Below, piece by piece: positions 34,463 through 43,291 of a stretch of DNA of 64,000 bases. The position numbers and the translations under genes are program-made. This DNA is from Ignavibacteria bacterium. GTDB lineage: Bacteria; Bacteroidota; Ignavibacteria; Ignavibacteriales; SURF-24. The notes under the pieces are model-generated. The model searched no databases. It was not told the origin of the DNA and saw nothing but the letters and a program-made list of their open reading frames with translations. The stretch is from assembly GCA_025612245.1 (NCBI GenBank), contig JAAXKQ010000003.1, forward strand, positions 62,001 to 126,000. Direction: 5' to 3'. Position 1 is the first letter of the stretch; every line of letters starts with the position of its first letter.

Positions 34463-37363
34463 TTAACAGGGGAAGGTAAAATAGAAAGTAGTCCCTTTTC
34501 CCACCTCAGACTCAACCCAGATCTTACCTCCATGACGCTCAACTATTTTCTTGCAGATTGCAAGCCCTAATCCTGTTCCGGGGTACATGTCTCTTTCATG
34601 AAGCCTTTGGAACAAGATGAATATCCTGTCAAAAAATTCAGGCTCTATTCCTATGCCGTTGTCATTAACTGAAAACAGCCAATGTTTATTTTCCTCTCTA
34701 ACGCATATTTTTATTTCCGGTTTTTTCTGATTCTTAAATTTAATGGCATTTGTAATCAGATTCTGGAACAGCTGATTCATCTGCACTTCATCTGCTTTTA
34801 GTACAGGCAATTTGCCGACATCAATAGCTACCATATTTTCTTCTATCAAAGTCTTCAAATCATTCATTACATTGCCAACCACACGGTTTAGATCTACCTG
34901 TTGTGGAGCCTTTGCATGCGTAGTAAGCCTTGAATAAGACAGCAATCCTTTAATGAGATTGCTCATTCGCATGGCACCGTCCACGGCAAATTCAATATAG
35001 CGCCTTGCTTTCTCGTCAAACATACCTTCATACTTTTGTAGAAGCAGCTTAAGATAACTTGATACCATTCTAAGAGGTTCCTGCAGGTCATGAGAAGCGA
35101 TATAAGCAAACTGCTCAAGCTCGTTATTGGATCTTTCAAGATCATTCAGCGATTTTTCCAGTTCTAACTGTGCAAGTTTTCTTTCTGTTATATCAATCTC
35201 TACTCCCTGCCGCCTTAAAAGGCTTCCGGATTCATCGAATTCGAGTCTTGTTATAATCTGGATGTATTTTATCCTTCCATCTGGAAACATGATACGGAAT
35301 TCTGTTTCCAGGTGATCGCCATCCGCATCTTTTTCGGTAAGCGCACTTTCAAGCCTTTGCCGGTCATCCGGATGTATTTTATCCCATAGTTGCTCAAATG
35401 GCGGAATGGGTTGATTGCGTTCTACTTCCCAGATTTCATATAACTCATCCGACCATTCAATTTTATTGTTATTCTTAACCTCAATCGTATAATTTCCCAT
35501 ATGGGCCAGCTTTTGGGCATCCAGCAGATTCTTCTGGTTTTTCTTTAAGGCTTCCTCTGCCTGTTTCAGCTCAGTTATGTCCCTGATTGTAGTTAAGAAA
35601 GCTTTCTTTTTGTTCAGATGCAATATTTCAGCCGACAACAGTGCGGTTCTTCTTTCTCCCGACCTGCTTTTAATTGCAATCTGAAAATTCCGGAGGTTCC
35701 CTTTCAAGCGAAGCATCTCAATTGCTTTTTTACGGTCCTCAGAGTCTGCATACATCTCCAGACTAAGCGAACTTTTGCCTATTATATCTTCACGTTTCCA
35801 GCCGAAGAGCAAGAGAAATGAATCGTTCACATCTAATATGGTCCCGTCCTCAACAAGACTGATAACGATTGCGTCGGGATTTGTCCGGAATGCTGCTGAA
35901 AACCTTTCCTCACTTTCTCTAAGCGCTCTCTCAACTTCTTTTTTCTGGCTGATATCTTCAAAAGTGCAGATTGCAGCAATTATATTTCCGTCCCTATCAA
36001 ACAAAGGAGAAGCATTGACAGAAAAATAAGTATAGGCCCCGTCACCTCTTCTGTAGAGTATTTCTTCTCCATAGACCGTTTCACCCGAAAGGGCCCTGGT
36101 TATGGGATACTCCTCCGGCTTATATGGAATTCCGTAGTCATGCATTGCACCGGACCGGACAAAGTGTGTATAATCTTCAGATACCAGCATGGAATGCCCA
36201 AGCAGCTCGACTGCCTTTTGATTTTGATAAAGCAGTTTGCCAGAAAGAGCTTCGGTTATTGAAACTCCGGAAGGCATTTGTGCCATTATGGAACTCAGAC
36301 GCTCCTGTTCCGTTTCAAGTTCCAATAGGAGTTTCGCCCTCTCGGCTTCAATCCGTTTCTTGTCTGTAATATCATCTATTCCTACTAATATCAAATGTAC
36401 ATTGTTATGAGGACGGAAAAGTTTCCGGGCATTCATCCAGATTACTCTATTATCAATTAATTCAAGCTCATAACGATCGAAGGAGAAATCTTCAGGTATA
36501 ACTGAAAGCAGAAGCTTCCGTAATTCCCGATGATCGGACTTGCCCCTAATAACTTCGAAGAAAGACTTCCCCTCAATATCTTTCTTCTCGTATTTGAACC
36601 GCATGTAAAAGGAGCGGTTTTCGGTAATTATGTTCAAATCAGCATCCAGTACCAATATGGGATTCGGAACAGTATCTATTATCATATTAGAATATTCAAG
36701 ACTTTCCTGCAGAGAATCCCGATGCCTTTCCCGTACCGTAAACTCCTTCTTCAATTGAGTCATTACAATAAAAACCAATGCAGCAAGAATCAATACTGTA
36801 ATTCCTGTAATTACAAATACATCCAAAGTACTTGCTTCCCGCTTTTTAATTCTCTGCGAAAGAAGATCGTTTTCCGCATACTTCATATCTGAGGTTGTAC
36901 GGCGAATTTCATCCATAAGCCTTTTTCCAGCTCCACTGGCGATCTGGGCTCTGGCAACATTTGTGTTTGAAGCTCTCCTTAATTCTACCTGCTTTTCATG
37001 AAACTTCAGCTTTTCATGAATCTGAACTTCGAGACTATTAAAATGACTTATCTGAGACTGATCGTCTGAGATCAGCAGCCTCAGGGTGGAAAGGTCAGAC
37101 CTAAGGAGTTTTTGGGCATTATTGTACGGCTCCAGGAATTCCTCCTGCCCGGTAATGAAAAATCCCCTTGTACCTGATTCAATATCCTTAAGATCCGACA
37201 TGACATTTTCAAGGATGGTCAGAACCTGGTAAGTATGAGCTTCCCGCATATTGGAATTCAGGAAGTTTCTGAGGTTAAAATAGATCAATGACCCGATAAT
37301 CACCAGAATTAAGAAGGACACGGCAAAGGCGAATAAAATTTTTTGTGGAATGGTTTTATTCAT
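34463..37363 (-). CDS. CHASE3/PAS membrane sensor histidine kinase
   Basis: A membrane kinase: TM1 near residues 6-28 (ILFAFAVSFLILVIIGSLIYF), an extracytoplasmic CHASE3 domain (LKDIESGTRGFFITGQEEFL), TM2 (VFVITGITVLILAALVFIV), then four PAS modules, HisKA with ASHDLQEP, and HATPase (LITNAIKFKNQ, GTGLGLAICKKIVERH). The frame extends to an ATG at 37396 without ribosome-binding site; AAAGGG stands about 9 nt before ATG 37363. It is first in a three-gene signalling run ending with the receiver protein. Confidence 0.92.
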   Translation of the reverse strand: MNKTIPQKILFAFAVSFLILVIIGSLIYFNLRNFLNSNMREAHTYQVLTILENVMSDLKDIESGTRGFFITGQEEFLEPYNNAQKLLRSDLSTLRLLISDDQSQISHFNSLEVQIHEKLKFHEKQVELRRASNTNVARAQIASGAGKRLMDEIRRTTSDMKYAENDLLSQRIKKREASTLDVFVITGITVLILAALVFIVMTQLKKEFTVRERHRDSLQESLEYSNMIIDTVPNPILVLDADLNIITENRSFYMRFKYEKKDIEGKSFFEVIRGKSDHRELRKLLLSVIPEDFSFDRYELELIDNRVIWMNARKLFRPHNNVHLILVGIDDITDKKRIEAERAKLLLELETEQERLSSIMAQMPSGVSITEALSGKLLYQNQKAVELLGHSMLVSEDYTHFVRSGAMHDYGIPYKPEEYPITRALSGETVYGEEILYRRGDGAYTYFSVNASPLFDRDGNIIAAICTFEDISQKKEVERALRESEERFSAAFRTNPDAIVISLVEDGTILDVNDSFLLLFGWKREDIIGKSSLSLEMYADSEDRKKAIEMLRLKGNLRNFQIAIKSRSGERRTALLSAEILHLNKKKAFLTTIRDITELKQAEEALKKNQKNLLDAQKLAHMGNYTIEVKNNNKIEWSDELYEIWEVERNQPIPPFEQLWDKIHPDDRQRLESALTEKDADGDHLETEFRIMFPDGRIKYIQIITRLEFDESGSLLRRQGVEIDITERKLAQLELEKSLNDLERSNNELEQFAYIASHDLQEPLRMVSSYLKLLLQKYEGMFDEKARRYIEFAVDGAMRMSNLIKGLLSYSRLTTHAKAPQQVDLNRVVGNVMNDLKTLIEENMVAIDVGKLPVLKADEVQMNQLFQNLITNAIKFKNQKKPEIKICVREENKHWLFSVNDNGIGIEPEFFDRIFILFQRLHERDMYPGTGLGLAICKKIVERHGGKIWVESEVGKGTTFYFTFPC

Positions 37364-37559
37364 TCTATTGTACCCTTTCAAACCATTTAATTCCATATAG
37401 TATTTTTATTACAACTTTAATTAAAAAGTAAGGATTTCCTTTTCCCGTTTTGATGCAAATTTTAATCTCCCGTTTTTTTCCCTTTCAGGCTACATTGCTG
37501 TTGTTTCTTTAGCAATTAGCTTCACTCAAGCCACCCGGAAACCGGTAATATTTATAATT

Positions 37560-38525
37560 TTAAGTCCTCAGGCTGTATTGTTTCGGCTTCATCCCTATAT
37601 GTTCCCCGAATACCCTTGAAAAGTGGCTCAGGTTGGTAAAACCCAGTTTATAACCCACATCTGAAACAGAAAGCTTTTCCTCTTTCAATAAACGGGCAGC
37701 TTCTTTCATACGGAATTCCTGATAATAACTGAAAATGCCGCTGCCGAAAATTTGCTTGAATATACGCTTCAGCTTGGATGAACTCATATTGGCACAAAGC
37801 GCCAGTTCCTTAATAACGGGCGGGGTTTCCGGATGTTCAAGCATTTGCTCTTTTATTCTGTAAATAGTCTGAATGTCACGAACATTTAATGCATAAAGAC
37901 GTTTTTCTTCCCTCTTTTCCAATTCCATCAATAATCTGCAAATTAGTTCTTCTGCCTTTATCCTCAGGAAAAATAACTCAAAAGTCTCATCTACCGGTTC
38001 ACTCACAATTTCATCGGCAATTTTCTGCAAAGAGGGATAAATTATTTGTTCGAATAATAATGGTTGCGTGTTTTCCAAGAGGCTTTGCAGTACCGGCGAT
38101 TTTTCCGAAAACTCAAATAGTCCGCTCAGGTAATTCGCATCCACTTCTATGTTAATGGAAGCTGTGTTTGTATCAATTGGAATAATGACCTCTGTATTCA
38201 GGTTACTGGTTGCAATTAGAACCGAAGGTATTGCCCTTAATTGCTTTGCCGCTGATAATGGGTCTTTTTTAGGGATAATGTTTTGGAACTTAAAAAGTAT
38301 CATTCTCGAATGAGCGTTGATGTCCCGGTTTTCGACAACCAGATCCTCATTGAGTTCGTAATTAAGGATAAGCATCCGGATATGCTCATTAAAAACAAAT
38401 CCGGCACAATAACCTTTACCAAAATCATCAGGAATTTCTAATCTTCCATTTTTTACTTCCGTCCCTAACAAATGAGCAAACTCTTTTATAACACTCGGTT
38501 CTATTTGTTGTTTGTCTTTCCTCAT
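37560..38525 (-). CDS. AraC-family transcriptional regulator
   Basis: A 321-aa regulator with an N-terminal sensing domain (about 1-215) and a C-terminal double helix-turn-helix (LALCANMSSSKLKRIFKQIF, SVSDVGYKLGFTNLSHFSRV, GMKPKQY). It is divergent from the flavodoxin/flavin reductase genes across a 260-bp gap and probably controls them. The effector is not known. Confidence 0.9.
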   Translation of the reverse strand: MRKDKQQIEPSVIKEFAHLLGTEVKNGRLEIPDDFGKGYCAGFVFNEHIRMLILNYELNEDLVVENRDINAHSRMILFKFQNIIPKKDPLSAAKQLRAIPSVLIATSNLNTEVIIPIDTNTASINIEVDANYLSGLFEFSEKSPVLQSLLENTQPLLFEQIIYPSLQKIADEIVSEPVDETFELFFLRIKAEELICRLLMELEKREEKRLYALNVRDIQTIYRIKEQMLEHPETPPVIKELALCANMSSSKLKRIFKQIFGSGIFSYYQEFRMKEAARLLKEEKLSVSDVGYKLGFTNLSHFSRVFGEHIGMKPKQYSLRT

Positions 38526-38785
38526 AAAAAGTCCTTTACGACTATTTTTGTGGCAAATAAGGGTATTTTATCTCTAAAGCAATCAATAATTTTCCCTTGT
38601 AAAGTTAATAAAAGAAAATAGTGCATCAAATAGTTAAAACTGAACTTGAAAATTAAGGCGGGATAAATTCATTTTTTAAGGCACTAAGCAACCGGCACCG
38701 CCTAAATGACCTTCTTTTCGGCAGTCTTTTTCAAAACACAAGAAAATGAATTTAAGAAAGCCTTTAATAATGAAAAATGTAATAT

Positions 38786-39433
38786 ATGATTAAACTTATA
38801 GCTGTTTGCGGCAGCGCAAGAAAACAAGGCAATACCACAAAAATGCTGCACCAGGTAATTGAAGGCGCAAAATCAGCGGGCGCTGAAACCGAATTTGTAA
38901 ATCTTTTTGACCTGAACTACAAAGACTGCATCAGCTGCTACGCCTGCAAACTGAAAAATAGAGCGTCTTTTGGACATTGTATGCTGAATGACGATCTTAA
39001 ACCTTTGCTCCAACGCATTGAACAATCCGATGTAATTGTCCTTGGTTCGCCAATTTATTATGGCAACCTCTCGGGACACATGCGTTCTTTTACAGACAGA
39101 TTGCTTTTCCAATATCTAGATTATGGCGCTAAGGGAAGAGGACCTAAACCCAAAAACTTTAAGACAGCCCTGATTGTGACAATGAATGGGAATAATGAGA
39201 CTTATGTCAAAAGAGGGATTAGGGATACTATGGTAAATTTTTCAGAAATGATGAGCCATACTTTGGGCAGTTGTGAATTATTAACTTTTACCAATACCGT
39301 CCTATTTGACGATTATTCAAAGTACGTTTATCAGATGCCGGATATAAAAGAGAAATCGAGTCGCGTAGAAAAAATTCCGCCTGAGGATTTGAAAAAGGCA
39401 TTTGATTTAGGATTCAGACTTATTAAATCGTAA
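38786..39433 (+). CDS. Flavodoxin-family NAD(P)H oxidoreductase
   Basis: A 215-aa flavoprotein: CGSARKQGNTTKML binds FMN phosphate and VLGSPIYYGNLSGHMRSFTDR forms the flavin-binding loop. A cysteine cluster (CISCYACKLKNR...C) near residue 50 is common in the multimeric flavodoxin/WrbA-like family. The likely role is reduction of quinones or electrophiles. No clear ribosome-binding site is seen, as is frequent in this phylum. The divergent AraC gene suggests inducible expression. Confidence 0.8.
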   Translation: MIKLIAVCGSARKQGNTTKMLHQVIEGAKSAGAETEFVNLFDLNYKDCISCYACKLKNRASFGHCMLNDDLKPLLQRIEQSDVIVLGSPIYYGNLSGHMRSFTDRLLFQYLDYGAKGRGPKPKNFKTALIVTMNGNNETYVKRGIRDTMVNFSEMMSHTLGSCELLTFTNTVLFDDYSKYVYQMPDIKEKSSRVEKIPPEDLKKAFDLGFRLIKS

Positions 39434-39500
39434 TTAATTTACATTTGAAGGCACACTTCCATTTTCAGGATATATCATTCAATAATTAAAACTATATGTT

Positions 39501-40067
39501 ATGAAAACAACAGATCATGTAACCCTTAAAGAGACGAGTTTTAACCAATTATTTAGGCGAATTTCTCCGGAAGAGATTTGCGACAACGTTTTCACGCTGG
39601 CAGGAAAAGTCTTTCCGGTCATTACGGCCGGCAAGGAAGATCACTATAATTCCATGACAGCCAGCGGAGGCGGTTTTGGGATGCTTTTCATGAAACCCGC
39701 CACCTGGTGCATTCTTCAGGCAACCCGCTATACGCTTGAGCTGATTCAGAAAGAGAAGACATATACCATGTCTTACTTACCGGACGAATATAAAAAACAA
39801 ATACTCTTTTTGGGAAGTAAATCAGGAAGAGATAGCGCAAAAATGGAAGAAGTGGAATTGACAGGCGTTCAAGCTCCTTCGGGAGATATGTCTTTCAAAG
39901 AAGCCAGGCTGATTTTGGAATGCAAATTAACCGAAATTACGACCCCGAATCCTGATGATTTTTACACACAGGAAGCCAAAGACTATATAAATGAAGCGTA
40001 CAAGGGAGCAAACGATTACCGCAAATATGTATTTGGGGAAATCACTCGCGTTTGGCTAAAAAATTAA
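39501..40067 (+). CDS. Flavin reductase-like protein (FMN-binding split barrel)
   Basis: A 188-aa protein with the flavin reductase-like order: PVITAGKEDHYNSMTASGGG (flavin contact), FMKPATWCILQATRYTLEL, YTMSYLPDEYKKQILFLGSKSGRD. It would reduce or bind FMN with NAD(P)H. It follows the flavodoxin gene by 67 nt and is likely in the same unit. Confidence 0.8.
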   Translation: MKTTDHVTLKETSFNQLFRRISPEEICDNVFTLAGKVFPVITAGKEDHYNSMTASGGGFGMLFMKPATWCILQATRYTLELIQKEKTYTMSYLPDEYKKQILFLGSKSGRDSAKMEEVELTGVQAPSGDMSFKEARLILECKLTEITTPNPDDFYTQEAKDYINEAYKGANDYRKYVFGEITRVWLKN

Positions 40068-40082
40068 GAATAAACCGGACTT

Positions 40083-40114
40083 GACGAATAGAATGATTAA
40101 TCATTCTATTCGTC
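40083..40114. repeat. 32-bp perfect palindrome between convergent genes
   Basis: GACGAATAGAATGATT (40083-40098) is followed directly by its exact reverse complement (40099-40114), without a spacer. It lies 16 nt after the flavin reductase stop and 52 nt before the end of the DoxX gene. No T-run follows on either strand, so it is not a standard terminator. Confidence 0.9.
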
Positions 40115-40165
40115 TCCATACAGATTTTCCAATATTGATCCGTTCTTTTCCATATAGATTATGAA

Positions 40166-40600
40166 TTACCCCAAACTGCTTTTTTTTCTTTCATCAATTG
40201 AATACTTTCCGGCGCCAAAAGCAATTAGAACCAAACATCCGGCAAGCACTGCCAGCGGAAAATCCCATCCCGGCGAGGTCGGCGTTATGAAGCCTATTCC
40301 ATATACATATTTTGTTACGATGATTGCGCCTATTAAAATTATTGTAAGTCCCGATGCAGCCCATCTCGTTAAAAACCCAATCAGAACAGCAGTTGCGCCA
40401 AGGGGTTCCGCAATGGAAAGTACCCTTGTTGCAAATAATAAAAATGAGGGTATGCCTTCTGGGGCACTCGACCAGAACGGGATCTTGATATAAGCAGCGA
40501 CATAAAATATTGCCGCAGTAATTACTCTAAGTATTAATAAAGCTGAGTTTTGATAAATGTTATAGTTCTGCATGGCATTGCCTTTCTGATTTTTGTCCAC
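40166..40600 (-). CDS. DoxX-family membrane protein
   Basis: A 144-aa inner-membrane protein with four hydrophobic helices (ALLILRVITAAIFYVAAYI, GATAVLIGFLTRWAASGLTIILIG, FPLAVLAGCLVLIAFG). It matches the DoxX/YphA family. The start is uncertain: GTG 40600 has GGAG at 5 nt and ATG 40573 has AAAGG at 7 nt. Function unknown; often near redox genes. Confidence 0.85.
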   Translation of the reverse strand: MDKNQKGNAMQNYNIYQNSALLILRVITAAIFYVAAYIKIPFWSSAPEGIPSFLLFATRVLSIAEPLGATAVLIGFLTRWAASGLTIILIGAIIVTKYVYGIGFITPTSPGWDFPLAVLAGCLVLIAFGAGKYSIDERKKSSLG

Positions 40601-40952
40601 GTTATCTCCATAAAAAATGGTTATTTAAGATTTACTCCAATTCCAACCCGGGTTTCCGGAATCCCGCCGATTTGCCCCCTGGATTTAATATTTTATAACA
40701 TCATTTCTACAGCAAGAAAACTAAGGCTGCCCTCTTTGAGCCTCAATATCCCGCGGAATCAATTATTTACGGCTTCAACCAGCATTATGCAGAAAAATGT
40801 ATCAGTAATCCGGTTTTTTGTATAAGTTTAACTGCCGCTGGATTCTTATTTTTTATTATCGGATTTTGCTGCATGTAGAGGAAATTGATTATGTAAGTAG
40901 CAGAGTATCTACATGAACAGCAATAGGGTAAATATATTATATTATTAACAAT
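40601..40952. other. Intergenic region, nothing recognised
   Basis: Upstream of the DoxX gene and of the decayed CMD gene. Short frames exist but none has a ribosome-binding site or protein-like composition. Confidence 0.5.
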
Positions 40953-41133
40953 GCCGAAAGAAAGCAACGGCAAGGATTTTCATTACACGATCAGCCGGAG
41001 ACTCTGGATGCAGCACTGAAGGAAAGAGGCATAAAACTTCAACTGCAGGGGCAAGCAGCCACAACGCCTGAAACAAGGGAGCTGCTAACATTTTCCATAA
41101 TTCTCTCACTCGGCGGATGCGAACCTCAGTTAA
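40953..41133 (+). pseudogene. Carboxymuconolactone decarboxylase family gene, decayed
   Basis: Without a start codon, the frame reads ALKERGIKLQLQGQ, then TTPETRELLTFSIILSLGGCEPQLNS. The second part is the core of CMD-family proteins (TRELLTFSILxSLGGCEPQL). The first part is a different segment of the same family, so an internal deletion joined two pieces; the rest of the C-terminus is missing. The frame runs into the ribosome-binding site of the aldo/keto reductase. Confidence 0.6.
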
Positions 41134-41179
41134 ATAGTATTGATAATGAGTTAATTATTAACAAAAGGAGGAATTTATC

Positions 41180-42181
41180 ATGAAATTTAAAGGACTAGGA
41201 AAAACCGGAGCCAGTGCCTCTGCCGTTGGCTTAGGATGCATGGGAATGAGCGCGGCCTATGGAACACCGGACGACAAAGAAAGCATTGCTACGTTGGAAT
41301 ATGCTCTGGAGCTTGGAATCAATTTCTGGGATACGGCAGATGTATACGGCAACGGAGCCAATGAAGAGCTGATTTCAAAAGTCCTAGTGCCTAACAGGAA
41401 TAAAATAGTTATTGCAACAAAGTTTGGCTTCAGGTTAAGAGGAAGCAGCGGGAATGTCTTTGTGGGAGGAGAAAGCTATGTTGATGCTTCGCCCAAATGG
41501 ATGAAACAAGCCGTTGAGCTGAGCCTGAAGAGGCTGAAGACAGAAACAATTGATCTATACTATGCGCACCGCATTGATTCTAATGTCCCTGTCGAGGAAA
41601 CAGTTGGCGCCATGGCCGGACTGGTGAAGGAAGGAAAAGTACGCTTTCTGGGGCTGAGTGAATGTACGGCGGAAGATTTAAGGAAAGCACATGCAGTCCA
41701 CCCCATAACGGCAGTTCAGAGTGAATACTCGCTGTTCTACAGGGCGGTGGAAAAGGAGGTTCTGCCCTTAACCCGTGAGCTTGGTATAACTTTCATCCCA
41801 TTTTCCCCGCTGGGGCGCGGACTTATTACAAACAAACTGGATGTCGCTTCCCTTTCTTCCAGCGATTTCCGCAAGAACCTTCCAAGGTACCAGGGAGAGC
41901 ATTTGGATAATAATCAGAAACTGGCCTCTGAAATTGCAGCCATGGCCCAGAAGAAAAACTGCACGGCCTCACAGCTGGCAATTGCCTGGATAATGGCACA
42001 GAGCGATAACATTATTCCCATTCCCGGCACCAAAAGAAGGAAGTACCTGGAGGAGAATGCCGGCGCTGCCAATATAGAACTTTCAGCTGGGGACCTGCAG
42101 GAAATTGAGGCAATTCTGAAGAAATATCCGAATGTGGGAGAACGTTATAGCGCCCGTGAAAATAAATTCGTAAAGAAGTAA
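41180..42181 (+). CDS. Aldo/keto reductase
   Basis: A 333-aa NADPH-dependent oxidoreductase of the AKR family (AKR13/YdhF-like in pattern). Catalytic residues are visible: Asp and Tyr in [15 protein letters not shown], Lys in VIATKFGF, His in LYYAHRID. The C-terminus has [18 protein letters not shown] for NADPH. AAAGGAGG lies 8 nt before the ATG. It may be the survivor of a CMD/AKR detoxification operon. Confidence 0.93.
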   Translation: MKFKGLGKTGASASAVGLGCMGMSAAYGTPDDKESIATLEYALELGINFWDTADVYGNGANEELISKVLVPNRNKIVIATKFGFRLRGSSGNVFVGGESYVDASPKWMKQAVELSLKRLKTETIDLYYAHRIDSNVPVEETVGAMAGLVKEGKVRFLGLSECTAEDLRKAHAVHPITAVQSEYSLFYRAVEKEVLPLTRELGITFIPFSPLGRGLITNKLDVASLSSSDFRKNLPRYQGEHLDNNQKLASEIAAMAQKKNCTASQLAIAWIMAQSDNIIPIPGTKRRKYLEENAGAANIELSAGDLQEIEAILKKYPNVGERYSARENKFVKK

Positions 42182-42220
42182 CATATTCCTGGATGATTCC
42201 GCTGTGGGAAATTCCTAAGT

Positions 42221-42253
42221 CGCAAACACTTCCTTTAAGCGAAGTGTTTTGCG
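42221..42253 (+). terminator. Hairpin after the aldo/keto reductase
   Basis: CGCAAACACTTC (42221-42232) pairs with GAAGTGTTTTGCG (42241-42253) with one bulged base. It ends between two convergent genes. The T-run after it is weak. Confidence 0.6.
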
Positions 42254-42278
42254 GCCTGTGATTTTCCTGGAAGATGAG

Positions 42279-42866
42279 CTAATCGCTCAATCCCTTTCCG
42301 CTAAGAATCTGGGGTATGGACTTTTCAACTCTCGACGTCCTGGTTTTAGCCTGCCTGGGCGAGGAGAAATAAAGGAGGTATCCCCTCTGCCGCCCCGGCG
42401 TAAGCTGTTCAAAGGCTGCCTTAAGAGCAGGACTTTCATCTAACCTGTGCTGGAACTCTTCGGGAATTGAGTATTCTGAAGTCTTTTTAGGTTCTATTTC
42501 AAGTCCGGCTTTTTCAACTTCAAGGGCTTCATATATGTACGATTTCAGTAAGGGCTCCAGCTCAGTTATTTCGCTGAGGCCGGTAAAGCGGACCTGCCGG
42601 CTTGACTGAACGTTTTCCGTCTGGCGGATAAGAATGCCTTCCGGGTCGCTTAACAGGGCTCCTTTGAAAAACAATAAGGCGCAATATTCCTTGAAGCCAT
42701 GGATGAGAACAACGTTGCCCTTCTGAAACGTGTAGCATGGAACACCCCACTTGAATTCTTCTGTAAGTCCGCAGCCGAGAACGATTGACCTCAGCTTCTC
42801 AAATTCTTTCTGCCACTTATGGGCCCTGCTTATAAATGCATCAACTTTTGGGTTCATTTCATTCAT
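42279..42866 (-). CDS. YdeI/DUF1801-type protein
   Basis: A 195-aa protein. The N-terminal DUF1801 domain (VDAFISRAHKWQKEFEKLRS, EFKWGVPCYTFQKGNVVLIHGFKEYCALLFFKGALL) is followed by the C-terminal OmdA-like segment (PEEFQHRLDESPALKAAFEQLTPGRQRGYLLYF, KTRTSRVEKSIPQILSGKG). The family includes YdeI; biochemical function is uncertain. Confidence 0.85.
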   Translation of the reverse strand: MNEMNPKVDAFISRAHKWQKEFEKLRSIVLGCGLTEEFKWGVPCYTFQKGNVVLIHGFKEYCALLFFKGALLSDPEGILIRQTENVQSSRQVRFTGLSEITELEPLLKSYIYEALEVEKAGLEIEPKKTSEYSIPEEFQHRLDESPALKAAFEQLTPGRQRGYLLYFSSPRQAKTRTSRVEKSIPQILSGKGLSD

Positions 42867-43291
42867 TTACTCATTCTCCGGCATAAAGTAAGTTAATATC
42901 TGCTGTTATTCATAGATAATACTGAAACCGCTTTTCAAATTCAATTGAGGGTTAGATATTCGCAGGTGGAAATTTTCAGAAAGGTTATAACTCATAAATA
43001 TAACCTTATAGGGGTATAACTGGCCTTTATAACCTTTCAGGGTTATTATATCTGACGTAAATTGGCATATAATCAGCAAAATGGCAGTCTGTTTCTTTGA
43101 AGAGTTTTCAAGCCTGCCCCTCCCACCGATTATCTCCAGGCCTGCTAATAAGCATATACACCAGCTTTAAAGTAATTTATTTTTTGGTGATTATTTTGAG
43201 GAGTGATTATTTCCCCCCGGTTTATCTATGGAAGTGTGGCAATTATTTCTGCTTTTCTTTAAGTTTTCGTCTCACATCATTAAGGAATTTT
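42867..43291. other. Intergenic region with repeated TATAACC half-sites
   Basis: AAGGTTATA (42981-42989) and TATAACCTT (42999-43007) are perfect inverted arms 9 nt apart; a further TATAACC/GGTTAT pair lies at 43028-43045. The nearest genes are the YdeI-like gene (divergent) and the outer-membrane protein gene at 43292. It may be an operator region. A longer in-frame extension of the downstream gene covers part of it but is not protein-like. Confidence 0.55.

Noticed and set aside
43097-43291. N-terminal extension of the outer-membrane protein
   Set aside because: The signal peptide and AAGGA site mark ATG 43292; the extension is low-quality sequence and contains operator-like repeats upstream.
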